From Cupriavidus basilensis OR16 (lineage in GTDB: Bacteria; Pseudomonadota; Gammaproteobacteria; Burkholderiales; Burkholderiaceae): 64,000 bases of DNA. Below the pieces are notes generated by a model that worked only from the letters and a program-made list of their open reading frames with translations, made no database searches and was not told where the DNA came from. The stretch lies in assembly GCF_000243095.1 (NCBI RefSeq), contig NZ_AHJE01000050.1, positions 1 through 64,000 on the forward strand, in the 5' to 3' direction. This document shows, in pieces, positions 46,642-55,891 of the stretch. The number at the start of each line of letters is the position of its first letter. Position 1 is the first letter of the stretch. A program made the translations under genes and the position numbers.

Positions 46642-47712
46642 TCAGATCGCGGCGACGATCTTTCCCCAAGCGTGGGCAAAACGGAGCAAGCCGGTGCCGG
46701 CGTGACAGTTCACGTACTCAAAAGACGGCGTCGTACCGAGAACGAAGACTTCATGCCAGGTGACAACGCTGCGTGCGGCCCGATACTTCCGGCGCATCGC
46801 GAGCGCGTGCTTGAAGATGTCAAGATGACTCTTGTGTTCAGCAGCCCATCGTTCAAGTTGTCCAAGCGAAAGGAAGTATCCGTGCTTTGACGTTTCCTTC
46901 AGCTCGTTGCCCTCTTGATCCACCGCAACCAGTGCACGCAGTGACAAACAGCCTGTCGTTGCGGCATGGTCCTTAAGGTAGGCCATCCCCGTCTCAAGCT
47001 TGGGCTGAAGGTTGGTGCAGTAGTCGTCAAGTTGGTCGCCTTCTGCCTTCTCCCAGTACTGGCCAGAGCGAATGTTCACGACGTTGGGCGGAACATCAAT
47101 CCGGATGCGGGCTCGCGAAGCGCCCAGGAACTCGCCTTGGGGGACTGATTCGCCGTAAGGAGACGCGAGAGGATCGATTGCAGAAATCGGCAGCCGGTCG
47201 CGCATCGCACCGAAATAGCCAGCGATATACATGGGCTCCAGTTCGCTGCCCTTTGTGCGAGCGAGCCCGGCCCGATAGTAAGGCTCTGAAAAGATGGTTT
47301 CGATGCGGTCATAAGGCACCGTAAGCGTTTCACGCCAGTAGCCTACATTCTCCTTTTCTCGCTCTGGAGAGGCGAGCCAGGTGTTAAATGCATCCTGGTG
47401 CTTCCAGATCGCGTACCGTGTAATGTCGGTCCAGTACGCAATGACAATCGAATTGGTAGACCCGGCTTCGTCGCTATGTCGCACCTCATCGAAGCAATCC
47501 GGGCCCCAGGCGCTTGCAAAGGCGTCGCGAGTCCTTTTGAAGAATGCGCGTTCCGTACCGAAGTCCGCCGGAGTACGTTGCACTGCGATGTAGTCCGACA
47601 CAACGGTCGTAAGGGGGGCGTTCCACCCGACGTGGAACTTCGGGGCGGCCGGTGCAAACTCTCCCGGCCGTTGGGCTGGGATCGTGCGGGGATACTCGAT
47701 ATGAAAGCTCAT
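46642..47712 (-). CDS. Haem-dependent aldoxime dehydratase (phenylacetaldoxime dehydratase family)
   Basis: 356 residues, the family's usual length. Recognisable segments are SIVIAYWTDITRYAIWKH, GYWRETLTVPYDRIETIFSE, KSHLDIFKHALAMRRKY and WHEVFVLG...FEYVNCHAGTGLL with conserved His residues. It dehydrates aldoximes (R-CH=NOH) to nitriles in the cytoplasm using ferrous haem. The start codon overlaps the stop of a 46-codon ORF (ATGA), implying coupling. No nitrilase or nitrile hydratase gene is in the window. Confidence 0.9.
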   Translation of the reverse strand: MSFHIEYPRTIPAQRPGEFAPAAPKFHVGWNAPLTTVVSDYIAVQRTPADFGTERAFFKRTRDAFASAWGPDCFDEVRHSDEAGSTNSIVIAYWTDITRYAIWKHQDAFNTWLASPEREKENVGYWRETLTVPYDRIETIFSEPYYRAGLARTKGSELEPMYIAGYFGAMRDRLPISAIDPLASPYGESVPQGEFLGASRARIRIDVPPNVVNIRSGQYWEKAEGDQLDDYCTNLQPKLETGMAYLKDHAATTGCLSLRALVAVDQEGNELKETSKHGYFLSLGQLERWAAEHKSHLDIFKHALAMRRKYRAARSVVTWHEVFVLGTTPSFEYVNCHAGTGLLRFAHAWGKIVAAI

Positions 47713-47849
47713 TTTGATTCGCTGGCAGGAAAGAGGGGGTAGCCACTATCGATCGACGGCTGGCCGAAGAGCGTCCCGAGGGTAGATCCGACGATCACAA
47801 GGCGCTCGTGCTTCTGCGAGTGCTGAATAGTTGACGATAGTGTTGACAT
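47709..47849 (-). CDS. 46-residue ORF translationally coupled to aldoxime dehydratase
   Basis: MSTLSSTIQHSQKHERLVIV ... PLFPASESK, preceded by GAGGAAG six nt from the ATG, and ending in TGA that overlaps the dehydratase ATG. The reading frame, RBS and 4-bp overlap argue that it is translated. No family recognised; it could be a leader peptide, a small partner or the head of a lost gene. Confidence 0.6.
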   Translation of the reverse strand: MSTLSSTIQHSQKHERLVIVGSTLGTLFGQPSIDSGYPLFPASESK

Positions 47850-47892
47850 GGTCTTCCTCTGCACAGTCCCAGTGGATATTGGTGACTGAAGT

Positions 47893-48000
47893 CTAGAAGG
47901 CAGGCATTTTCACGTCAAAATTATGCGAGCAAAATTTTCAAGAAACGTACTAAATATATGATTTATAAGAAGAAATATTGTACTATCATGGTGAACGAAA
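47893..48000 (-). promoter_or_regulatory. Promoter and upstream element of the aldoxime dehydratase genes
   Basis: Read on the minus strand: TTGACG-N17-TAGACT as -35/-10, preceded by an AT-rich block with TATAAATCATATA and GTTCACCATGATAGTACA. The whole 108-bp block aligns without gaps to 55319-55426. About 38 of the distal 46 bp are identical. Confidence 0.7.
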
Positions 48001-48336
48001 GCGGTTTAAGTAATTCATAAGGCGCTTGATGACAAGCACCTTTCAGGTCGCTTCGGATACTCCGCGTCCTCCACAGAGTGCTCGTGTCGTCTTGGATAGC
48101 GGGCTGTGTCTGATTTGACGATGAATCGTCCGAGCCCTTAGTGACTATGGGCCAGGAGCGGCAGTGGGCTTCCGCCAAGTGCGCCGCTTACGGCCGAGAT
48201 TGCGCGGATCCACTGCCATGTCAGGGCGACGGTCAGAGCGACGGTCAGGGCGGCGGTCGCTGCGGCAGGCGCAATGCACGCATCCACGATGCGTGTTGCC
48301 AGAAGAGCGAGCGCTGGCTCGAGTCAAACCTTGGGC
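48001..48336. other. Gene-poor stretch with a 3 x 12-bp repeat
   Basis: Tandem units GTCAG(G/A)GCG(A/G)CG at 48220-48255. No gene recognised. Confidence 0.6.
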
Positions 48337-49091
48337 TTAGCTTGCACTAACTGGAGCGCTAACGCTCCAGAGTATTTCGAAGAGGCTCATCTGAAAAGCA
48401 AAGAACTCCGGGCTTTGGATCGACAGTGCATAGTGTTCGGCACGTGAGGAAATGATGGACACTTTGTCGTCGAATAGATAAGTTGTCACACCCATTTCAA
48501 AGTCCTCCGGTGCGCACCGAAGTTCTCGCCGGTCCTTTTTTGACGATCGCCATAAATCCCGAGAATCGCCCGGCCCAGTACGAATGACGCGCATATTGAT
48601 CCCTGCCTTCGCGCGACGGGCGATAAGATCATTGATGAAGTCAAAGCCTGGGGTACGGAACAGCTCGCTGTTAGACATGATCGCGCTGACTTCCTTCGAT
48701 TCTTCGATTGACATTCCAGCGTTTCACTCATGACAGTCTTGATGCCCTCCAATCCCGAGAAAAATCGGACTTTCGGTTTTCCTCCAGAGGAATTGTGAAT
48801 GGAGCGGAGTTGAGGGAGAACTTCCTGAATGATTTGACGCTGAGATTCGATCTTGCGTAACAGCATGATCGGATCCTGTGGAATTACATAAGAGCGTGCG
48901 CCTTTCTGGATCGTCGATACGAAGCCAGACGCTACGAGCCTGTCCAGCACTTCGTAGGCGTTAGTTCGCCCGATACCTGCTTTTTGTGCGATTGCAGCAA
49001 CAGTTGCTTCGCCCAGTTCCAGTGAGGCGAGGTAAAAGTCGGCCTTGTGGCCGTCAATGCCCGCCGCTTGCAGCATTTCAACCATGTTCAT
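48337..49091 (-). pseudogene. TrmB-family regulator, frameshifted
   Basis: The N-terminal winged helix (KADFYLASLELGEATVAAIA, GIGRTNAYEVLDRLVASGFV) and coiled linker end at VMSETLE. The effector domain follows in another frame from MSIEESKEVSAIMSNSELF through VTTYLFDDKVSIISS to FEILW. The shift is near 48715. TrmB proteins respond to sugars or other ligands. It lies upstream of the aldoxime dehydratase genes and is a candidate former regulator. Confidence 0.8.
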
Positions 49092-49241
49092 GGATCGGAT
49101 CCTCTTCTAGTCGATGCTCCAGATTTGAGGCGCATGGTACACGTGGCTCGCACGGGGTGCCGAGCCGACCCCAAGAGGGACGACTGCCATTACTGGATCA
49201 CAAGCTGGACAAAATGTTCACCTACCGTGGAAAGTGGCCCA

Positions 49242-50702
49242 CTACCAGCCGTATTTTAGCTCCACCCCAACGTAGTCCGAATTGCGTCCGCCGATGCTAC
49301 GAATCGAGTCGCCCACCTGGAAATGCACGGCTTCGACCGCGCCAGTCAGGTGCGCGGTAATGGCCCAGTCAGCACGTAGTTGCAGATAGGCGCCTGTCCA
49401 TTTGCTGCCTCTTCCGGCCGTACCGGGCACAGGAACATTGGGCTGTTGGTACACGGCGTCCGCCGTAGTCTGACGCCACTGGAATCCGACTGCCCCCAGG
49501 ATTGTCAGGTTACTCTTCGGTTTGACCCTGATCGATGGCTTGACGTGAAGGATGTTTGCATAGCCCGTATAGCCGGCAAGCGTGAAGTAGTAGCCATTGG
49601 GGAACAGGGGATTGAACGTGCCCAGGCTTCCGTCTCCTGGATGCTTGTCACCCGAAGCCCCATCGACCTGCAGCGCCAGGCGCGGTGACCATGGCATGTC
49701 AAGCGTGTAGCCGACGATGGAGCCCACGGCCCACGCATTGATGGATTTGTTTCCGACATGACCGGACTGGTACATCGTCTCGACATCCCAATCGATGCGG
49801 CCGGCCTTTCCAGAGTAGCGGAGATCGAAAACATTGCGGTGCTCACCGCCCGCCGCATCCAGATAATTGGCGCTGGAGCGGTTATAGGCGGAGTAGTAGC
49901 CGGACAGGTCGCCGGGGCCGACATCCTTGCGTTCGAAACGCGCGCCACTAAAGGTCAGGCGACGGTTGGAGACATCGTCGAATACCTCCACATCGCGATA
50001 CTGAACGGGCTGCGTCAGGTAGCCGATAAAGCGCCACTTTCCGTATTCGTAGTCTGCCCAGACCGCATCGTAAGCCTGCCGTACATTCGGACCATCGCGC
50101 ACGGAAATGAACCGCTGCAGATCGAACGCCATTTCCTGGCGTCCGACGCGAAACTTGAATGTGCCGGGACCCAACGGGCTGACCCATGCCACGAAGGCCT
50201 GCTCCAGGTCCATCGGATTCTTGTCTACGGGCGCGACCGCATCTTTGCCAAACGGCCTCGCATCCTCGATCTGGGCAAAAAACTGCAAATACGGGCCAAT
50301 ACGCGCGTCGGCGCTGATCTGCGCGCGTTGGATGACATAGGTGTCGTTGCGTGCCGTACCGAGTCCGAAGAGCGGCGCATTGTTGACTTCCATGCGCTCC
50401 CGCAAGTTCGCACCCAGCGACAGATAGGATTTGGGATCCCCGCCAAGCGGGATGTACTTCAAGCCGTCGAGCGGCTCTCGTGGCACGCATGGATCCGCAA
50501 GCACCGACCAATCTTCCTGCCAGCGATTGAAAAGTACCTCGGGGCGCCTGGCGGAACAAGCAGGCACACGCTCTATGCTCGCTTCTTGGGCTTGCTTCGC
50601 ATACGCATTTCCAGCGCAGGCTAGCGTCAGAACAACACAGTTCATGACCAGGCACGAGAGAGCATTCATTTCGTAGAGGGGGTGGAACAATGCGCGAGCC
50701 AT
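49242..50702 (-). CDS. Outer-membrane porin, alginate-export (AlgE-like) family
   Basis: 486 residues from ATG 50702, chosen for its AGGAG RBS. A signal peptide ends near GNAYA. It then has many amphipathic beta strands (YLSLGANLRERMEVNN, FKFRVGRQEMAFDLQRF) and ends in aromatic Trp, GVELKYGW, as BAM substrates do. Family members export alginate or act as substrate-specific porins near catabolic genes. It is the last gene of the 55.2-49.2-kb series. Confidence 0.85.
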   Translation of the reverse strand: MARALFHPLYEMNALSCLVMNCVVLTLACAGNAYAKQAQEASIERVPACSARRPEVLFNRWQEDWSVLADPCVPREPLDGLKYIPLGGDPKSYLSLGANLRERMEVNNAPLFGLGTARNDTYVIQRAQISADARIGPYLQFFAQIEDARPFGKDAVAPVDKNPMDLEQAFVAWVSPLGPGTFKFRVGRQEMAFDLQRFISVRDGPNVRQAYDAVWADYEYGKWRFIGYLTQPVQYRDVEVFDDVSNRRLTFSGARFERKDVGPGDLSGYYSAYNRSSANYLDAAGGEHRNVFDLRYSGKAGRIDWDVETMYQSGHVGNKSINAWAVGSIVGYTLDMPWSPRLALQVDGASGDKHPGDGSLGTFNPLFPNGYYFTLAGYTGYANILHVKPSIRVKPKSNLTILGAVGFQWRQTTADAVYQQPNVPVPGTAGRGSKWTGAYLQLRADWAITAHLTGAVEAVHFQVGDSIRSIGGRNSDYVGVELKYGW

Positions 50703-50773
50703 GGCGTTCACTCCTGTGTCACTTTTGGGTGCGCGCCAAGTGTTGGTCGCCGCAGGTCGTACTCGTTGCGAAG

Positions 50774-51260
50774 CTAGCGCCCGGCTGGGCTTGCCGTCCG
50801 ACTTTGCTCGCTGCCGCCATCCATGAGGGTCTGAGAAGCGGTCACGCCTTGTTGCCGTCTTGACGCATTGAACGTCAGCCACAGGAGCGCGAGGACGGGC
50901 AGCAGTAGTGCCCAGAATCCCACATTGGCGTAACCTATTGCGCCGCCCACAGCTCCGCATGCGAACGACGAGACCGCGGGGACAGTTCTCTCCAGGCGTT
51001 CGCGCGAGGTGGTTTTCGTGTCGGATGAACTCGCTGGCGACAGCAGTTCGAAAAGGTCCAGCACTATTTGCGTCACGTGTTCCGCCTTGACGGTGTTGGG
51101 CACATGCCCCTGCCGCGAGATCAAACGGTCGCGTGCGTTTTGTACTCCCATCGCCGCCGCACCGAGCATCCCGCAAACGATGACCAGTGTGTCGCACGAC
51201 ACTGAGGGTGTCGACGTAGCCAGCTATACACGCGAGCAGGGTGTCATCACGTCTCATCAT
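50774..51260 (-). pseudogene. DUF1275 (YoaK-like) membrane protein, internal deletion
   Basis: The head LLACIAGYVDTLSV and, in another frame, LVIVCGMLGAAAMGVQNARD, HVTQIVLDLFELLS and GYANVGFWALLLPVLALLW are the start and end of a DUF1275 protein of about 220 residues. About 80 codons are missing. Confidence 0.75.
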
Positions 51261-51284
51261 TCATCTTCCGTAATACGTCGTCCG

Positions 51285-52199
51285 TCACCGGACCGTTGCA
51301 TGGATTTCTGCGATGTATCCGCCTGGGAACTGAACCAGCGCAGACTCGCGCTGGTCCGACGTAAACGGCTGCACCAGCACCGCTGCTCCGGCGCCTTTCG
51401 CCTTCGCCAGCGTGACGGCGAGATCCTTGACTTCATAGCCGGTCATTTCGTAGCCGAAGGGGTACGGCAAATGCCCGTTGGTCACCAGTATCGTCATCTT
51501 GCCGAAGCCGGAGTCGAGTCTCACACGCCTATACGTGCCTGCCGGATTGCCGATCTCAACGCCGGCCGCATGCGGATCATCAGACACGACTTTGCCGCGG
51601 GAGAAGGCAACAAAATCACGAATCAACGCATCGGCGCGCTCGGGTGACACATAGACGCGATTCTCCGGGACGGTTTCGAGGGCGTCATACTTGGGTACCT
51701 GGGTGTGCCAGTAGAGTTGCATGTTGACGCCGCCAGGCCACGTAATGATGGCGTCGCGGCCGATCGGATCCGGGAACGTCGCAACCTTGACGTCCGCACC
51801 GTGCTCCCGGGCGGACCTGACGGCTGCGTCCATGTCTTTTACAAGATAGCCGGTTCGCTCGCTTCCGAAGGGATACGGGACGGGCGTCTTGAAGCCGAAC
51901 ACGGACACCGTGCCAACCGGGGTAAAGACGAGTTGCGACATCGTCTGACTGGGCGTCGGCGTAACCTGGAACACGCCCTGTTGTGACTTGTGGCCCCCAA
52001 AGGTTGCCACGAAGCTGTCCGTAAACTTGTCGAAATTTTCCGGCGCCACGTAGACGTGGGTCGTGTCGTACTGGGGGCCAACAGCGAGCGGTGGCGCGCT
52101 GGCGGACGCTGCCGACGCAACGGACAGCACAAGAGAAGACACAGCCAGGCCCGCGACGAGCGCCGCCTTGACAACGGCGGAACGAATATTCAGGTTCAT
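51285..52199 (-). CDS. Exported glyoxalase/VOC-superfamily protein
   Basis: 304 residues. The signal peptide ends at about ASASA. Two VOC-type modules follow, each with a conserved YPFG(S/Y)E(R/M)TGY(L/E)VKD motif, near residues 108-125 and 247-262. Exported members of this family are common near hydrolase/CMD operons; their reaction is unknown. The start overlaps the DoxX stop by 4 bp. Confidence 0.8.
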   Translation of the reverse strand: MNLNIRSAVVKAALVAGLAVSSLVLSVASAASASAPPLAVGPQYDTTHVYVAPENFDKFTDSFVATFGGHKSQQGVFQVTPTPSQTMSQLVFTPVGTVSVFGFKTPVPYPFGSERTGYLVKDMDAAVRSAREHGADVKVATFPDPIGRDAIITWPGGVNMQLYWHTQVPKYDALETVPENRVYVSPERADALIRDFVAFSRGKVVSDDPHAAGVEIGNPAGTYRRVRLDSGFGKMTILVTNGHLPYPFGYEMTGYEVKDLAVTLAKAKGAGAAVLVQPFTSDQRESALVQFPGGYIAEIHATVR

Positions 52200-52666
52200 T
52201 GATGAAATTCCTTCCAGTTTTGGTTGAGGGCGGAATTGCCGGGGAGGGGCGCCGCTCCAGCGAGGATGGTCGCCATGACCAGCGCCGCTATGAGGCCGAG
52301 GTGCTCGAAGAATCCATTCAACGCCATAAACCTCGCGTCTCCTGCCAGATTCCAGAAGTCATTGGCCACGAGCATGGCGACCAACGTCAGCACACCCAGC
52401 CCACCGGCGCCCAACCACAGCCATCGATTGAAGATTACGCAGACCGAGCCGCCAAGTTCGACAACGATGGTTGCCACGGCCCACAACCCCCCCGGGTGCA
52501 ATCCGAAGTGTTCCATCTCGAGCGCGGCGGCGTGGAAGCCGAACAGCTTGGTCAGACCACCTATGACGTAGGCGGAGACAAGCATGGCACGGGCCGCAGG
52601 CAGCAGCCATGGCTGCGTGAGCAGGGCGGCAACCCAAGGCGGATTGACTTGCGCACGATATTCCAT
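52196..52666 (-). CDS. DoxX-family membrane protein
   Basis: 156 residues with four membrane spans. It matches DoxX (ARAMLVSAYVIGGLTKLFGF, TIVVELGGSVCVIF, HLGLIAALVMATIL). Members are often linked to redox or sulfur chemistry. One nt separates its ATG from the amidohydrolase stop and 4 bp overlap the VOC gene, so the three are tightly coupled. Confidence 0.85.
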   Translation of the reverse strand: MEYRAQVNPPWVAALLTQPWLLPAARAMLVSAYVIGGLTKLFGFHAAALEMEHFGLHPGGLWAVATIVVELGGSVCVIFNRWLWLGAGGLGVLTLVAMLVANDFWNLAGDARFMALNGFFEHLGLIAALVMATILAGAAPLPGNSALNQNWKEFHQ

Positions 52667-52667
52667 G

Positions 52668-54017
52668 TCACACCGCCCAGCAGGCACAGCCCAGCGCACC
52701 CCAGAACGAGCGCAGGTCGGATGTCGGCGCATTGCTTGCCCAGGAGCGGGCATGGTCGTGCCCATGGACCGCACAGGTTTTTGCACACGCGCAGGACGCT
52801 GCGGCCACCTGCTGCAATGCACGTTCGCGCTTGCCGTCCGAGTCCTTCCAGGCGCCGAAGCCACCGAATTTTCGGACGGGAGACCAGTCAGGCATCGCCG
52901 GCGGTGGGGCATCGCGGTCAAGATGCTGGAAATCGCCTGCCCCGTAGACAACGCGGCCGCCAACGATCGTCAGGTCCGAGGTCGTGTTCACAATCTCGTC
53001 TTCAGGACAGGTGAAGAAGTCGCGGTCCGGAACGATCAGGTCAGCCAATTGACCGGCCATGACTTGACCCTTGGCGCCTTCCTCGTTCGAGAACCATGCC
53101 ACCTTCTCTGTCCACATGCGCAGCGCGGTATCACGGTCAAGGAGATTCTGTTGCGGATACAGGCGCAGGCCTCCGACGGTCTTGCCTGTCACCAGCCAGG
53201 CTAGAGACACCCAGGGGTTGTATGACGCCACGCGCGTCGCGTCGGTCCCGGCCGACGTTCGCACGCCTTTCTCCAGCATCCGCGCAACAGGCGGCGTCGC
53301 CTCGGCAGCCTTGGCGCCATATCGTTCGACGAAGTATTCACCTTGGTACGCCATGCGATGCTGCACCGCGATGCCGCCGCCGAGGGCGGCGATACGGTCC
53401 ATCGATCGCTCCGAGATGGTCTCGGCATGATCGAAGAACCAGTTCAGTCCGCTCAGGGGAATATCGCGATTCACCTTTTCGAACACATCCAGCGCTCTGC
53501 TGATGGTTTCATCGTAGGTGTCGATCAGTCCTGGCAACGCGGACCGTCCCTTGAGGTCGATCACGTTCGTTGCCGGTCCTGCCAGAGGCAGGATTTCGGC
53601 GTCGCCGCCAATAGCTGAAAATCGTCCGTCGTGGATGGCAACGGCAGTTGCGACTGGCCTCGCCTTGTCAAGCGTGGTAATCCTGCCGTTGCGCAGGATC
53701 AGGCGCGGGGGTTTGGCCGAAGGAAACAAGAACCGGGTCTCCTCGTTCTTTGCAGTCTTGCGCACAGCCGTAGTGCCGAAGACGCCGTGCTGCAATGTGC
53801 CGGACGCCGCGGTTGCGTCATCTGATGCCCGCTTCACCGTTGAGTGGATGGCGCCACGGAAATACTGCTGACTGATCGGTATGAACTGCTCTCCGGCAAG
53901 AATACCGAGCAGGCCGGCCAGTGCAACGAGCGGTGGAGCCGGCGACCGCACGCCGATCAGGTAGTAGATGACGCCGACCAGAACGCCGGCACCTAATGAG
54001 AACAGATAGATCTTCAT
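52668..54017 (-). CDS. XapX domain fused to an amidohydrolase lacking its HxH segment
   Basis: 449 residues. Residues 1-45 are a XapX/DUF1427 membrane domain (LFSLGAGVLVGVIYYLIGV, RSPAPP). From about residue 105 it is a YtcJ-like amidohydrolase (RLILRNGRITTLDKARP, GRSALPGLIDT). The protein then jumps from GLIDT to YDETISRALDVFEK, missing the HxH metal ligands and much of the barrel. It continues through FDHAETISERS and SAGTDATRVASYNPW to the end. The frame stays open, but the enzyme is probably dead. The start follows GAGAGAG. Confidence 0.75.
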   Translation of the reverse strand: MKIYLFSLGAGVLVGVIYYLIGVRSPAPPLVALAGLLGILAGEQFIPISQQYFRGAIHSTVKRASDDATAASGTLQHGVFGTTAVRKTAKNEETRFLFPSAKPPRLILRNGRITTLDKARPVATAVAIHDGRFSAIGGDAEILPLAGPATNVIDLKGRSALPGLIDTYDETISRALDVFEKVNRDIPLSGLNWFFDHAETISERSMDRIAALGGGIAVQHRMAYQGEYFVERYGAKAAEATPPVARMLEKGVRTSAGTDATRVASYNPWVSLAWLVTGKTVGGLRLYPQQNLLDRDTALRMWTEKVAWFSNEEGAKGQVMAGQLADLIVPDRDFFTCPEDEIVNTTSDLTIVGGRVVYGAGDFQHLDRDAPPPAMPDWSPVRKFGGFGAWKDSDGKRERALQQVAAASCACAKTCAVHGHDHARSWASNAPTSDLRSFWGALGCACWAV

Positions 54018-54118
54018 CGGCATCTCTCTCTTGTAGCTTCTGGGCACGACAGTCCGGCCACACCATTACGCCGTATGGGGCCGGACGCGGGCCACCAAAT
54101 GAGACGGAGGGCCGCCGA

Positions 54119-54805
54119 TTACTTGGCCGGAACCGGAGGCACGATCTCGTGAGAGCCGACCGCTCGCTGTGGGGCTTTGTGCACCATGGTGTAAGCGTAG
54201 TCGACGCCCATCCCGTATGCGCCGGAGTGTTCCCTGACCACACTCATGAGGGCGTCATACGTATCGCGACGCGCCCAGTCGCGCTGCCATTCGAGCACCA
54301 CCTGTTGCCACGTCACGGGTACGACGCCGGCCTGGATCATGCGCTGCATGCCGAAGTCATGTCCGTCCTTCGTAATGCCGCCTGAGGCGTCGGCCACCAT
54401 ATAGATTTCGTACCCGGCATCGGCCATGGCGCTGAGTGCGAAGGTGTTGTTGCAAACCTCCGTCCACAAGCCCGAGACCACGATCTTCTTGCGACCGTTC
54501 GCTGCCAGCGCGTCACGAACCTTCTGGTCGTCCCACGAATTCATTGAAGTGCGCTCGAGCAGGGGCTGGCCGGGGAAAACGTCGAGCAGTTCCGGGTAGG
54601 TGAATCCCGAGAAGCTTTGCGTTTCCACGGTCGTGATGGTGGTCGGGATATTGAAGATCTTCGCCGCCTTGGCGAGGCCGACGACGTTGTTCTTCAGCAC
54701 CTGCCGGTCCATGGACTGGACACCGAATGCCATCTGCGGCTGGTGGTCAATGAAAATCAACTGGCTGTTTTGCGGAGTCAGCACTTCAAGCTTGGGATTG
54801 GTCAT
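54119..54805 (-). CDS. Isochorismatase-like cysteine hydrolase (YcaC-like)
   Basis: 228 residues. The catalytic triad pattern is Asp in LIFIDHQPQM, Lys in GRKKIVVSGLWTEVCNN and the nucleophile Cys in TEVCN. Members hydrolyse amides or C-N/C-O bonds, and YcaC-type substrates are unknown. It follows the CMD gene by 26 bp and precedes the XapX-amidohydrolase. Confidence 0.88.
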   Translation of the reverse strand: MTNPKLEVLTPQNSQLIFIDHQPQMAFGVQSMDRQVLKNNVVGLAKAAKIFNIPTTITTVETQSFSGFTYPELLDVFPGQPLLERTSMNSWDDQKVRDALAANGRKKIVVSGLWTEVCNNTFALSAMADAGYEIYMVADASGGITKDGHDFGMQRMIQAGVVPVTWQQVVLEWQRDWARRDTYDALMSVVREHSGAYGMGVDYAYTMVHKAPQRAVGSHEIVPPVPAK

Positions 54806-54831
54806 GATGGGATCCTGTCAGGGTGTAGCGG

Positions 54832-55173
54832 TTAGGCTTGCTTCAGCGCGTCGATGGCATCCAGCACGTGCGTGCTGTACGTAATGGCGGCGCCGGCGTT
54901 CAGGTTGATGGCGACGCCGAGCGCTTCTGCGATCTCTTCGTCGGACACGCCGAGCTTGACGGCCTCGGCTGCATGGAAGGCGATGCAACCATCGCAGCGC
55001 GTGGTGACTGCGACGGCGAGCGCGATGAGTTCACGCGTCTTCGCGCCGAGTTGCTCGGTTTTGGCGCCCGCACCTGCGATAAGCCCAAAACCGCGAATGG
55101 TGTCCGGCGTGCGCGTGGACAGTTCTTTGAGGCGAGAACTGATGTCCTGAATTTCCTGTTTCCACTCAAGCAT
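54832..55173 (-). CDS. Carboxymuconolactone decarboxylase/AhpD-like protein
   Basis: 113 residues. The signature TTRCDGCIAFHAAEAVKLG has the CxxC...H redox centre of AhpD-like proteins. It could act as a peroxidase partner or in aromatic breakdown. It is the first gene of the 55.2-49.2-kb series, about 150 bp downstream of the shared promoter element. Confidence 0.88.
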   Translation of the reverse strand: MLEWKQEIQDISSRLKELSTRTPDTIRGFGLIAGAGAKTEQLGAKTRELIALAVAVTTRCDGCIAFHAAEAVKLGVSDEEIAEALGVAINLNAGAAITYSTHVLDAIDALKQA

Positions 55174-55318
55174 GAGATGGCTCCGTGAGATGACTTCGAA
55201 AGGGATGTATGTGGCCTGGTCCGGCAGCTCGCGTCGGCGAGTGCAAAGCGCGCGACGGTTGGGTCGAGCTACTGGTTACGTTCAACGCTGGATGCAGAAC
55301 GAGATCACGAGGTCAATC

Positions 55319-55426
55319 CTAGGAGTTGGACATTTGACTGTCAAAGATGCTCGCATTAACTTCCTTAAATATTGATTAACTATATGATTTATAACGATAA
55401 AAAATGTACTATTGTGGCGAACGAAA
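55319..55426 (-). promoter_or_regulatory. Promoter and upstream element of the CMD/hydrolase series
   Basis: Minus strand TTGACA-N17-TAGGAT, a near-consensus sigma-70 promoter, with the AT-rich block TATAAATCATATA and GTTCGCCACAATAGTACA upstream. It is collinear without gaps with 47893-48000 before the aldoxime dehydratase genes. Confidence 0.75.
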
Positions 55427-55429
55427 CGG

Positions 55430-55842
55430 ACCGGAAAGGCCGTCCGAAGGCTTTGGGCGGGGGAGGGGGATGCATGAGACCAGCGTCGACAAACCGCCGG
55501 GTGCAACCAAACAAATCCCGCGACGACTGATAGGCGCGCGCACCGGCGCCGACCGCTCGTTCGATGTCGACGTCGCGTGCCAATGCCGTCAGCCTGATGA
55601 CAGCCGCTTGGGGTTGCTGCTCCTGGATCCGGCGCAGCGCTTCTACCCCGTCCAGCGTGGGCATACTTAGGTCGAACAGCCCCACGTCGGGAGTAGTTTC
55701 CTGCCACAGCGCGACAGCTTCGAACCCGTTGGATTGCTTCGCCCACAATCAAGAGGTCGTTATGCGATGAAAGCAACGCGCGCAAGCCGGCGCGAATGAT
55801 CGCCTGGTCGTCCGCGATCAGGACTCGGGTCGGTCTTGTCAC
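55430..55842 (-). pseudogene. NarL/LuxR-type response regulator, frameshifted and truncated
   Basis: From GTG 55842: RPTRVLIADDQAIIRAGLRA, LIVGEA, then after an extra A near 55734 SNGFEAVALWQETTPDVG and LFDLSMPTLDGVEALRR with the phospho-acceptor Asp. The receiver ends at about RAVGAGARAYQ and no DNA-binding domain follows. It was likely the partner of the kinase at 62.3 kb. Confidence 0.8.
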
Positions 55843-55891
55843 GAGAGGCAATGAGGCGTTTAATCGTCCGCGGGAAGTCGGCGGAGGAATC

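Noticed and set aside
50703..51260. A 672-residue porin starting at 51260
   Set aside because: The frame upstream of 50702 overlaps the DUF1275 remnant; signal peptide and RBS support the start at 50702.
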